From Eubacterium sp. (GTDB taxonomy: Bacteria > Bacillota > Clostridia > Lachnospirales > Lachnospiraceae), in assembly GCA_020844525.1 (NCBI GenBank), contig JAJGAH010000045.1, positions 1 to 10,460 of the forward strand: a stretch of DNA of 10,460 nucleotides. Reading direction: 5' to 3'. Shown here piece by piece: positions 1 through 6,133 of the stretch (the first letter of the stretch is position 1; each line of letters begins with the position of its first letter). The notes under the pieces were generated by a model that saw only the letters and a list, made by a program, of their open reading frames with translations, had not been told where the DNA came from and searched no databases. The position numbers and the translations under genes were made by a program.

Positions 1-1
1 G

Positions 2-243
2 GATATTTATAATGGATATCTTACACTGTCCTTTGCGTCTTCCATTACTCCGCGAAAGAACCAGTGCTTTGCGCTGACAATTGTCAACCTGAGCAGCGAG
101 ACAGATGCCATCAGCTGGGGGTCCAGGCTGTGTTACATTACAAGCGAATACAAGGGGCAGCGGACTATCAATGGAATTGAGCAGGCGGGTGACACTCTGA
201 TCCGGGTTTACCAGGCATCAGGCTGCCAATCACGGCGGCAGTG
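2..243 (+). CDS. C-terminal end of an unrecognised protein (5' end outside window)
   Basis: An open frame runs from the window edge to a TGA at 241-243, giving about 80 residues. It begins DIYNGYLTLSF and contains FALTIVNLSSETDAISWGS. I do not recognise the family. The composition (alternating hydrophobic and polar residues, one Cys-containing strand-like stretch, no long hydrophobic helix) would suit a soluble or extracytoplasmic beta-rich domain, but that is a guess. The last 25 or so codons overlap, on the opposite strand, the tail of the broken ClC channel gene. The natural C-terminus may therefore have been altered by a rearrangement, or the two genes simply converge and overlap. No competing frame explains bases 1-167, which is the main reason for listing it. 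Confidence 0.4.
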
Positions 244-1075
244 ATGAGCCAGGGGATGATGCGGACAGGGAAGCAGAGCAGGAGCAGAAGCGTCACAGCC
301 ACAGGCTTCCGAAGCGTTACGCCAAGCAATGAAGCGGTCACGACGGCAAGTACAAAGCCCGGATTCAGTCCGCTCAGCAGTGCGATGCCGTAGCCGATAC
401 TAATGCCGCTGAAAATCACAGGGAAGAAATGACCGCCACGAAGACCTGATTCGATACAGACATTGGTGAGTAACAGTTTTATTAAACCGATGAGTATCAG
501 CAGCCACGGTGCGAACGTCTGCCAGGTTCCGTTCAGGTATGAAATTTCCTCTTCGCCTGAGAACATGGTCAGCGGCAGCAGCGTTCCTGCGATGCCAAGG
601 GCAAGTCCCCCAAGTGCGGTACTCAGAATATGACTCTTTCTCCCATCCAGTAACAAAGCCCGGCGATGATGCCCGTAAGACCTGCTTCCGGTCCGACAGA
701 AGCCCCGAGAATCAGAGGAAACAGTGCGGACACAACCAGAACAGGCATATGGCTGTAGGGATAAAAATGCTCCTTCCTGATTTTCCCGAGGACGGCACCA
801 AGTTCCTCCGGGTACACACCGAATCGGCGCTGGAAAAGTCCGATCAGAATGCCGCCTGCAAGGCAGACGATTACCGGATAGAAGGGCACGCTCACTGCGC
901 CCGGTATGAATTTCCACAAAATTTCCCTTCCAAATTCGCAGATACGCAGGAATCCCCACACAATTGCACCAGTCACTGCTCCGGCAAACAGGCAGAACAG
1001 CAGGCTCCAAAGGGAGAATTTGCCACTTCTCTGTTTTTTGGCTATTATGAAAGATTGATCTTCTGTTTTCGTCAT
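168..1075 (-). pseudogene. ClC-family chloride channel/transporter, frameshifted and internally deleted
   Basis: Two minus-strand frames together spell a ClC-type protein. The upstream part starts at ATG 1075 (GGAG six bases before; an in-frame TTG at 1087 is less likely). It has an N-terminal membrane helix, the segment YPVIVCLAGGILIGLFQRRF and the ClC motif SVGPEAGLTGIIAGLCYWMGE, then stops at 623-625. The downstream part, in another frame from about 640, has LLPLTMFSGEEE, the GLRGGHFFPVIFSG selectivity-type motif and hydrophobic helices ending LITAAVIGSLMP, with a stop at 168-170. From memory of this Firmicute ClC subfamily (about 420 residues), roughly 110-120 residues that should separate the two parts are missing. 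The lesion is therefore an internal deletion as well as a frameshift. Loss of the central helices should abolish function. Working relatives move chloride or fluoride/protons across the cytoplasmic membrane. Confidence 0.8.
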
Positions 1076-1107
1076 ATTTTTCTCCAATTTACAAATATTC
1101 TATAGAC

Positions 1108-1136
1108 ATTTTATGCAGGATGGGAAAAGCAGGTAA
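1108..1136 (-). promoter_or_regulatory. Candidate promoter of the broken ClC gene
   Basis: On the minus strand TTACCT (1136-1131) and TAAAAT (1113-1108) are separated by 17 bases, about 33 bases before the ATG at 1075. The match to sigma-A consensus is moderate. If real, the pseudogene may still be transcribed. Confidence 0.35.
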
Positions 1137-1190
1137 TGGCGAATTTTGCCGGATTACGCTATTATCAGCGGCATCAGGCTGGAATGTATC

Positions 1191-1219
1191 TTGACAATAT
1201 CTCTAATTAGTGATAATAT
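1191..1219 (+). promoter_or_regulatory. Promoter of the pirin-marR operon
   Basis: A perfect TTGACA -35 (1191-1196) is followed after 17 bases by TAATAT (1214-1219). GATAAT at 1212-1217, with a 15-base spacer, is the alternative -10. It lies about 100 bases before the pirin start, and the spacer is occupied by a dyad listed separately. This is the strongest sigma-A-like promoter on the left side of the window. Confidence 0.6.
1198..1215 (+). promoter_or_regulatory. MhqR-like MarR operator between -35 and -10
   Basis: TATCTCTAA-TTAGTGATA is an 18-base dyad with 8 of 9 pairs complementary. It fills the space between the -35 and -10 hexamers. From family knowledge, the Bacillus subtilis quinone-responsive MarR regulator MhqR binds a very similar 18-mer, TATCTCGAATTCGAGATA. 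The obvious ligand is the MarR protein encoded as second gene of this operon, giving autorepression relieved by an inducer. The identity of both regulator and inducer is inference. Confidence 0.55.
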
Positions 1220-1321
1220 CCGGTCATACAAAACAGGAAACATAAACTTATCCTGAAAGAGAAAGACAAAGAAGGACAAAATATCATCTGATTATTGAAA
1301 AGAAAGGAAACTGATACATAT

Positions 1322-2170
1322 ATGGAAAGACAGGTTATCTATCAGACAAAAGGACAGAGGGCGGTTGACGGTGCGGGTGTGCACCTGGTACGTGTACTGG
1401 GGAATGAGACTACGGATATCTACGACCCGTTTCTGATGCTGGACGCTTTTGATTCGTCAGACCGGAGGGATTATGAAGCGGGTTTTCCAATGCATCCGCA
1501 CCGTGGCATTGAGACAATCACTTTTATCAGCAAAGGACAGATGCTTCACAGGGATCATCTGGGTACAGAGGCGACCGTAGTCAGTGGAGAGGCACAGTGG
1601 CTGACAGCCGGATCAGGCGCGGAGCATGAGGAGATGCCGGGCGGAGACAGAATGCTTGGTACACAGTTATGGCTGAATATTCCGGCTAAAGACAAAATGA
1701 AGGCGGACCCCGCTTACCACAGCATCACAAATGACGAGATTCAGGAGTTTCCGTTAAATGGAGGCGTACTTCGTCTGGTGACCGGCAAATATAAGGATGC
1801 CGAAGGCTGGCAGGGGAAATATGTACCGGTAGATTTCTATGACATTCATCTGGATCCAGGCGCAAGGGTGGAGATGCCGGTCAGAGAGGGCTGGACCGCA
1901 TTTCTGTTTACACTTGTCGGGGATGTGAAAGCGGGAGAGACGGCCGTCAGTGAAAAAACAGCAGCCAAGCTTGGTGATGGTGACAGTGTCATCCTGCAGA
2001 CAGGCGACCAGGGTGCGGAAATCCTTCTGTACAGTGCACCGAGACTGGATGAGCCGGTTGCATGGTACGGGCCGATTGTGATGAACACACGGGAGGAACT
2101 GGTTGAGGCTTTTTCCGAGCTGCAGGATGGGACCTTTATCAAGAAGACTGCGGAATATGATTCTGAATGA
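1322..2170 (+). CDS. Pirin family protein (bicupin)
   Basis: A 282-residue pirin, a metal-binding bicupin of the cytosol. The N-terminal cupin (about residues 20-120) holds MHPHRGIETITF and GAEHEEMPGG. The predicted metal ligands His58, His60, His102 and Glu104 line up with His56, His58, His101 and Glu103 of human pirin. The C-terminal cupin spans about 165-270. Bacterial pirins are variously quercetin dioxygenases or regulators of metabolic enzymes; the true substrate cannot be read from sequence. I chose ATG 1322 because the protein then begins like typical pirins. The only Shine-Dalgarno-like sequence (AAGGA, 1304-1308) is 13 bases away, which is long, and a TTG at 1295 in frame has no better site. 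The marR gene follows after 18 bases, so they are cotranscribed. The linked quinone-type operator suggests a role against aromatic or quinone electrophiles. Confidence 0.9.
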   Translation: MERQVIYQTKGQRAVDGAGVHLVRVLGNETTDIYDPFLMLDAFDSSDRRDYEAGFPMHPHRGIETITFISKGQMLHRDHLGTEATVVSGEAQWLTAGSGAEHEEMPGGDRMLGTQLWLNIPAKDKMKADPAYHSITNDEIQEFPLNGGVLRLVTGKYKDAEGWQGKYVPVDFYDIHLDPGARVEMPVREGWTAFLFTLVGDVKAGETAVSEKTAAKLGDGDSVILQTGDQGAEILLYSAPRLDEPVAWYGPIVMNTREELVEAFSELQDGTFIKKTAEYDSE

Positions 2171-2188
2171 TAAGCAGGAGAGGAAAAG

Positions 2189-2617
2189 ATGGAACTTACA
2201 TCACAGGATTCGCTGATCGTGATCGGACTGCATCGGATCGTCAATGATATGGACCGACGTACGAAGCAGATCTGCAAAAGGTATGACCTGACGCTGGGGC
2301 AGTTCGCGGTGCTGGAGGCTCTCAAGAGCAAGGGCCCCCTGACTGTCGGGGAGGTGAAGGATCTTGTACTCAGTACAGATGGTACCATTCCGGTCATCAC
2401 AGGCAATCTTGAGAAGATGGGTTATATCATCAGGACGCAGGACGAAACGGACAAACGCAGGTTTATCCTTGCGCTTACCGATCAGGGCCGGAGGATGATT
2501 AATCAGGTTTATCCCGAAAATAGCGAAATGCTTGCCGGTCTTCTGTCAGTACTGAGCAGAGAAGAGAAAAAACAGCTCGGCCTGGTAATCAGGAAATATA
2601 AGAAGAATCTGCAGTAG
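2189..2617 (+). CDS. MarR family transcriptional regulator (MhqR-like by context)
   Basis: A 142-residue winged-helix repressor with a strong GGAGAGG ribosome site five or so bases before the ATG. The winged helix spans about residues 30-105: a helix-turn-helix around LTVGEVKDLVLSTDGTIPVI and the wing with the MarR signature ETDKRRFILALTDQGRRM at about 88-105. Terminal helices form the dimer interface. Its only cysteine is Cys29, before the DNA-binding domain, so a simple Cys-pair thiol switch is not evident. It is the downstream partner of the pirin gene and most likely binds the dyad at 1198-1215, repressing both genes. The 3' side is open to a decayed nitroreductase. Assignment to MarR is secure. 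The MhqR-like label rests on the operator and neighbours rather than on alignment. Confidence 0.88.
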   Translation: MELTSQDSLIVIGLHRIVNDMDRRTKQICKRYDLTLGQFAVLEALKSKGPLTVGEVKDLVLSTDGTIPVITGNLEKMGYIIRTQDETDKRRFILALTDQGRRMINQVYPENSEMLAGLLSVLSREEKKQLGLVIRKYKKNLQ

Positions 2618-2698
2618 GTAAGAATAATCCGCAATAAGTCTTCGATAAACCTTTATAGAGTCTGAAGAAAAGCATAAAAATGCAAAAAAGCAAAGAAC

Positions 2699-3000
2699 CT
2701 TGATGAGGATGTTGTGAAGGCGCTTCAGGAGAAATTTCCATTATATGCGGCTAACTTCCCTGTCTGGGCGAACCAGGCAAACGGCATGCTGCAGATCAAT
2801 ATCTGGACGGCACTCCGCGAGCTGGGAGTCGGCGCAAATCTGCAGCACTACAATCCGGTGATCGATGATACGGTGAAGTCCCTATTTGATCTGCCACAAA
2901 CTGGAAGCTCATCGCCCAGATGCCTTTTGGAGGCATTGCTGCGGAGCCAGCTGCAAAGGAAGAAGAGGATATCTCGAAGAGAGTGCTCGTTTTCGACTAA
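2699..3000 (+). pseudogene. Nitroreductase family protein, 5'-truncated and frameshifted remnant
   Basis: The frame from LDEDVVKALQEKF (2699) through NFPVWANQANGMLQINIWTA, GVGANLQHYNP and SLFDLPQ matches the C-terminal half of short HY1-type nitroreductases (flavin oxidoreductases of about 200 residues). At about 2897-2900 the frame breaks. One base appears lost, and NWKLIAQMPFGGIAAEPA continues in the next frame to VLVFD and TAA at 2998-3000. Upstream, an in-frame stop at 2675-2677 and no recognisable sequence mean the first 100 or so residues, including the N-terminal flavin-binding part, are gone. It is therefore doubly broken and surely inactive. In B. subtilis the MhqR regulon includes a nitroreductase (MhqN), so this was plausibly a third member of the pirin-marR cluster before decay. 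Confidence 0.82.
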
Positions 3001-3037
3001 TCGGATTTATTCAGGGAAAATATGAAGTCTGTAATAG

Positions 3038-3090
3038 ACGCCTTACTTTTCAAAGGAAACCGTAGTGGTTTTCTCTGGAAGGTAAGGCGT
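3038..3090 (+). repeat. Long near-perfect hairpin (53 bases, 3-base loop)
   Basis: ACGCCTTAC (3038-3046) pairs perfectly with GTAAGGCGT (3082-3090). The inner part, through CAAAGGAAACC and GGTTTTCTCTG, continues the stem almost to a TAG loop at 3063-3065, with one mismatch and a few G-U pairs, so nearly 25 pairs. It starts 38 bases after the nitroreductase remnant stop. No T-run follows, so a canonical terminator is doubtful. A dispersed palindromic element or a remnant transcription-end structure fits better. It shares no obvious sequence with the next hairpin. Confidence 0.6.
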
Positions 3091-3115
3091 TATGTCGTAT
3101 TGCCGGACAATAAGT

Positions 3116-3191
3116 TGTGACAGAAAGCCAGGAGCCCTGTCACGGTGAAGTGATGCCGTGACAGGGTGCCTGGCTTTCTGTCACAGTAAAG
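3116..3191 (+). repeat. Palindromic repeat element A (TGTGACAG family)
   Basis: A 30-base arm at 3116-3145 (TGTGACAGAAAGCCAGG...) is complementary at 28 of 30 positions to 3156-3185, around a 10-base loop. The two mismatches are adjacent, in the middle of the arm. Beyond the right arm the sequence continues GTCACAGTAAAG (3180-3191). That is the start of a further, truncated unit of the same core that also occurs in element B downstream of the Uma2 gene. Bases 3001-3336 contain no gene; the two hairpins and a weak promoter are all I see there. Confidence 0.8.
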
Positions 3192-3256
3192 TGTGATGAA
3201 GGCTGGCTATTAGTTATCCTGAACGGAAATAAAATGGATGGATATATGATAGATAA

Positions 3257-3285
3257 TTGCGCAATAACTGGTAAAATGATAAAAT
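3257..3285 (+). promoter_or_regulatory. Candidate promoter of the XRE-Uma2 gene
   Basis: TTGCGC (3257-3262) and TAAAAT (3280-3285) have a 17-base spacer and lie about 50 bases before the start codon. The -35 is only a partial consensus match. No clear operator dyad is seen around it. Confidence 0.35.
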
Positions 3286-3336
3286 ATGGATAAAGATGGA
3301 GCGGCGTAAAATATGATTTTTCAGAAGGGAGGAACT

Positions 3337-4161
3337 ATGAAGATTGAAGCCCTGAAACATGCAAAGCTTGAGAAAGGATATTCCTATGACGAACTCTCCC
3401 AGCTTTCCGGTGTACCTGTTAGCACAATACAGAAGATTTTTAATGGAATTACAAAGGCCCCGAGATATCGGACACTTCAATCCCTGGAAAAGGTTCTGTC
3501 AGACAAGACTGATCAGATAAGCAAAGAAACCCGTTACGATTCCATTCATAGCAGTCAGGATAAAACTGTCAGAGAGGGTGCGTCAGCCTATGGCGCGTGG
3601 GCGCGTCCGGGTAAGTATACGATTGAGAATTATCTGAATCTTCCCGATGACAGAAGGGCAGAACTGATTGATGGTGTTTTTTATGATATGTCTGCGCCAA
3701 AGCTTATTCATCAGGCTGTTGAGGGTGAATTATTTATGGCATTCCGTAATTTTGTGGATACAAATCAAGGATCCTGCAAGGTGTTTATTCCGCCCTGTGG
3801 TGTTCAGCTTGATCAGGATGATAAGACCGTTGTGGAACCGGATCTTGTTGTGGTTTGTGACAGCAGTAAATTGTCAGATCGATTTGTAGCAGGTGCTCCG
3901 GACCTGATTATTGAGGTATTGTCACCGTCCACCAGACGGAAGGATATGTATCTGAAGACACAGAAGTATGAGGCTGCCGGTGTCCGGGAATACTGGATGG
4001 TTGACATTGATTCCAGGAGAGTGATCGTCTACGTTTTCGCGGATCCCTCAACCCCTGTTATCTATGGTTTTGATGATTGCGTTCCTGTGGCAATTTGGGA
4101 TGGTAAATGTCAGATCGATATGAGAAAAGTCTGGAAGGCCGTTCAATATCTTGTGAAATGA
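3337..4161 (+). CDS. XRE helix-turn-helix fused to Uma2 (DUF820) PD-(D/E)XK nuclease-like domain
   Basis: A 274-residue protein. Residues 4-58 form an XRE/Cro helix-turn-helix (YDELSQLSGVPVSTIQKIFNG). A polar linker of about 35 residues follows, then a Uma2 domain (about 92-270). The Uma2 hallmarks are EPDLVVV (Asp169), APDLIIEVLSPSTRRKD (Asp189, Glu193), K207 and GVREYWMVD. Asp169, Glu193 and a nearby lysine are the expected PD-(D/E)XK active-site residues, so nuclease activity is possible but has little experimental support in this family. I chose ATG 3337 because AGGGAGG (3326-3332) sits just upstream; an in-frame ATG at 3313 lacks a site. The gene stands alone, flanked by related palindromic repeats. 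The fusion would bring the catalytic domain to a specific DNA site, possibly autoregulatory. That role is inference. Confidence 0.85.
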   Translation: MKIEALKHAKLEKGYSYDELSQLSGVPVSTIQKIFNGITKAPRYRTLQSLEKVLSDKTDQISKETRYDSIHSSQDKTVREGASAYGAWARPGKYTIENYLNLPDDRRAELIDGVFYDMSAPKLIHQAVEGELFMAFRNFVDTNQGSCKVFIPPCGVQLDQDDKTVVEPDLVVVCDSSKLSDRFVAGAPDLIIEVLSPSTRRKDMYLKTQKYEAAGVREYWMVDIDSRRVIVYVFADPSTPVIYGFDDCVPVAIWDGKCQIDMRKVWKAVQYLVK

Positions 4162-4235
4162 GAAATCATTTGATTATTTTGACAAACAAATGGCAGGAAA
4201 TTATATGCGACAGAGAGCCCTGTGATATAGAACCA

Positions 4236-4347
4236 GGTGTGACAGAGGGTCAGACACTTTGCTGCGATAAAGTTCTGCCGCAACAAGGAGTCTGACAATC
4301 TGTCACAGTAAAGCACTGCCGTGACAAGGAGCCTGTCATGTCACACC
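4236..4347 (+). repeat. Palindromic repeat element B, compound (TGTGACAG family)
   Basis: GGTGTGAC (4236-4243) and GTCACACC (4340-4347) bound the element as a perfect 8-base inverted pair. Inside, the arm at 4238-4265 is complementary to 4280-4307 with about five mismatches. A second unit (core 4302-4325, from GTCACAGTAAAG to GCCGTGAC) overlaps its right end. That core matches the loop region of element A (3139-3162) at 19 of 24 positions. TCTGTCACAGTAAAG is identical at 3177-3191 and 4299-4313. The element occupies the convergent gap between the Uma2 gene and yitT and may end transcription from both sides, though no T-run is present. Confidence 0.75.
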
Positions 4348-4349
4348 GG

Positions 4350-5210
4350 TCAGTCCTTGGGCCTAAGGTAGACTTTTCCGAGAATCTCTTTTGTTGCGAT
4401 GCAGTTGACAAAGGCCTGCTCGTCCATGGCATGTATTTTTTTCTCAATGTTTTCAGCCATTGGGGCATCGATGACCGAATAGACAACATATTTCTTCTGA
4501 CCCTGGTAGCCGCCTCGCCCTTCGAGAATCGTCGCGCCATGGCGGCTCAGGTCGTAGATCATATGACTGACCTTTTCAGGCTCCGTCGTGACGACGAACA
4601 GTGTCACCTGCTGGTAATTACGGTACAGGAAATGAAGTGTCTGGGTAGAGGCAAACTGGAATATGATAGAATACAGTGCCTTGTTCCAGCCGAACAGGAG
4701 ACCTGCCAGTACCAGGATCACAACGTTAATGCCAAGAATGATATTAAAGGAATCTTTTCCGCTTTTCTGTGAGAGATAAATAGAGATGAAATCTGTTCCG
4801 CCGCTTGTGGCGTCCACGGAAAGGCACAGACCGATTGCTACACCATTGATGATTCCACCAAAAATACTGATCAGCAGCACATCATTTGTCAGTACAATGT
4901 GCGGGATGATATCCACCAGCACACTGCTCAGGAGAATCATCAGAAGGGAATAGCTGGTGAATTTTTTCCCGATATAGCGGAAACCAATGTAAACAGGTAT
5001 ACTGTTCAGGATGACATTCACCAGTGTATAGGAGATCTTAATAGAGAAGAACTTTTCGAATATACCCTGAATGAGAATCGTCAGTCCTGTTGCGCCGCCC
5101 GGATACAGTCCACCGTTCTTCACCAGAATACGGATATTCAGCGCCATGATGGCTGCAGCAATGCAGACCACCGCCAACCGATAGGCATCACTATGCGTTC
5201 GTCGGTTCAT
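4350..5210 (-). CDS. YitT family membrane protein (DUF161/DUF2179)
   Basis: A 286-residue integral membrane protein of unknown function. The N-terminal part carries about five to six hydrophobic helices (roughly residues 12-30, 35-55, 62-78, 85-105, 110-130, 155-175). It includes the family segments GGLYPGGATGLTIL and GLCLSVDATSGGTDFISIYL. The C-terminal cytoplasmic DUF2179 domain (about 205-280) contains GATILEGRGGYQGQKKYVVY, a typical glycine-rich ligand-binding-like loop. Its length is normal for the family and the frame is intact. The ATG at 5210 follows GGGAGG at a good distance. It is a single-gene unit: the TetR gene upstream on the same strand is 229 bases away, with a likely terminator between. 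No transported substrate is established for this family. Confidence 0.92.
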   Translation of the reverse strand: MNRRTHSDAYRLAVVCIAAAIMALNIRILVKNGGLYPGGATGLTILIQGIFEKFFSIKISYTLVNVILNSIPVYIGFRYIGKKFTSYSLLMILLSSVLVDIIPHIVLTNDVLLISIFGGIINGVAIGLCLSVDATSGGTDFISIYLSQKSGKDSFNIILGINVVILVLAGLLFGWNKALYSIIFQFASTQTLHFLYRNYQQVTLFVVTTEPEKVSHMIYDLSRHGATILEGRGGYQGQKKYVVYSVIDAPMAENIEKKIHAMDEQAFVNCIATKEILGKVYLRPKD

Positions 5211-5235
5211 ATGTGTCCTCCCTCTGTCTTCTGAT

Positions 5236-5266
5236 GGGAAATTTCATCAACATGAAAAAACTTCCC
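5236..5266 (-). promoter_or_regulatory. Leader hairpin upstream of yitT
   Basis: TTTCAT (5242-5247) and ATGAAA (5252-5257) pair around a CAAC loop, extended by GGGAA (5236-5240) against TTCCC (5262-5266). This puts a two-part stem about 25 bases before the yitT start. It could be a leader structure or a dyad operator. I could not place a convincing promoter in the rest of this roughly 230-base gap, and I see no gene in it. Confidence 0.3.
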
Positions 5267-5390
5267 TTGTGTGCAGGTATAATCGGTTTTTGTATTAATT
5301 GCATTTCAATGATATGATATCGGGATCAACAGGTAAGTGCTTAAGACAATTCCATGAACATTGATTTATCGGCTCTGACATTATTATATC

Positions 5391-5412
5391 TAAAAAAGAC
5401 TGAAAAATCAGT
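5391..5412 (-). terminator. Probable intrinsic terminator of the TetR gene
   Basis: Read on the minus strand, ACTGA (5412-5408) and TCAGT (5403-5399) form a five-pair stem with a TTTT loop, followed by C and six Ts (5397-5392). It lies 28 bases after the TetR stop codon. The stem is short, but position and T-run fit. Confidence 0.45.
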
Positions 5413-5439
5413 ATTTACGCCGTATTGTCACATAGAAAT

Positions 5440-6003
5440 TCAGTTTATAGTGAATATCCGGCTTTCTGCCAGGTCCTTTGCGAGCCGGCGGGCGTCACGG
5501 CGGATTTCCGATTCACTTTTTATGTCATTTCCATGCAGGAATCCCCAGAACCCAAGCACAAGAAAGGAATTCAGCTGCTTCTGGTCGTATTTGGCTGGTG
5601 TGTGATTCCCAAGATTCATCTCAAGATCTTCCATCTGGGAGATAAAGACATGATAGTATATCGCCATCAGATCCGGATCTTCCGTCAGTGAGATTCCTTT
5701 ATATTTTCTGGTTTCCTCATAAATCGTATCGATCAGATTTTCCAATGTCCGGACAAAATTATTGTCCGGATTTTTCTGCTTTTGCATTGCCTTAAAGCTT
5801 TGCGATATATTCTGATGCATCTCATCCAGGCAGTCCAGCAGGAGATCATATTTGTCATCATAATGGTTGTAAAAGGTCACCCGGCCGGTGTTTGACCGGT
5901 CGCAGATTTCCTTTACCGTGATCTTCTTGTATGGTTCTTCTTTCATCAGTTCCAGAAGTGTGTCCCGCAGATATTTTCTGGTTTTCAGAATTCTTTTATC
6001 CAT
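5440..6003 (-). CDS. TetR/AcrR family transcriptional regulator
   Basis: A 187-residue one-component regulator. The N-terminal helix-turn-helix (about residues 8-55) reads ITVKEICDRSNTGRVTFYNH, with the family's YxHYxxKxxL ending as YNHYDDKYDLL. The C-terminal domain (about 80-187) is helical and would bind the ligand and dimerise. It has the aromatic FWGFLHGN segment typical of the TetR subfamily with a DhaS/TetR_C_7-like end. GGAG lies about 10 bases before the ATG, slightly long. It is transcribed away from the radical SAM gene across a 221-base gap holding two TATCGATA sites at candidate promoters. Repression of itself and of the neighbour is therefore the likely job. The inducer is unknown. 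Confidence 0.9.
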   Translation of the reverse strand: MDKRILKTRKYLRDTLLELMKEEPYKKITVKEICDRSNTGRVTFYNHYDDKYDLLLDCLDEMHQNISQSFKAMQKQKNPDNNFVRTLENLIDTIYEETRKYKGISLTEDPDLMAIYYHVFISQMEDLEMNLGNHTPAKYDQKQLNSFLVLGFWGFLHGNDIKSESEIRRDARRLAKDLAESRIFTIN

Positions 6004-6043
6004 GAATGCAATGTCTCCTAATACATGATGTTATGATCTCTGG

Positions 6044-6077
6044 TTTACAGATACAGGATTCAAAATATATATCGATA
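6044..6077 (+). promoter_or_regulatory. Candidate rightward promoter with TATCGATA site (radical SAM gene)
   Basis: TTTACA (6044-6049) and TATATA (6066-6071) are 16 bases apart. The palindrome TATCGATA (6070-6077) overlaps the -10 end, within ATATATCGATAA. This would give the radical SAM gene a leader of about 145 bases. A nearer promoter cannot be excluded. Confidence 0.35.
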
Positions 6078-6133
6078 AGATTACAGACACACAGTGATGC
6101 TCTTGTATCTGCACTCTGTTTCAGTGTACCATT

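Noticed and set aside
509..1105. A 198-residue plus-strand frame
   Set aside because: It is antisense to the ClC remnant, lacks a ribosome site, and its composition is unlike a real protein.
1846..2406. A 186-residue minus-strand frame
   Set aside because: It is serine-rich shadow sequence opposite the pirin and marR genes, which both have clear family motifs.
2599..2638. Imperfect tandem of AAGAATCTGCAGTA around the marR stop codon
   Set aside because: The similarity is weak and short; it may be chance and has no clear consequence.
2714..3025. A 103-residue open frame as a complete small protein
   Set aside because: Its first 60 residues are nitroreductase and the rest is out-of-frame sequence; the true family continuation lies in the next frame.
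3313..3336. Upstream ATG for the Uma2 gene
   Set aside because: It has no Shine-Dalgarno sequence and would place the real AGGGAGG site inside the gene.
3116..4347. CRISPR-like repeats
   Set aside because: The repeats are long palindromes about 1 kb apart with a gene between them, not short repeats with regular spacers; no cas genes are seen.
5252..5317. A 21-codon plus-strand frame beginning MKKLPLCAGIIGF
   Set aside because: It looks like a tiny hydrophobic peptide but has no ribosome binding site and overlaps the yitT leader hairpin.
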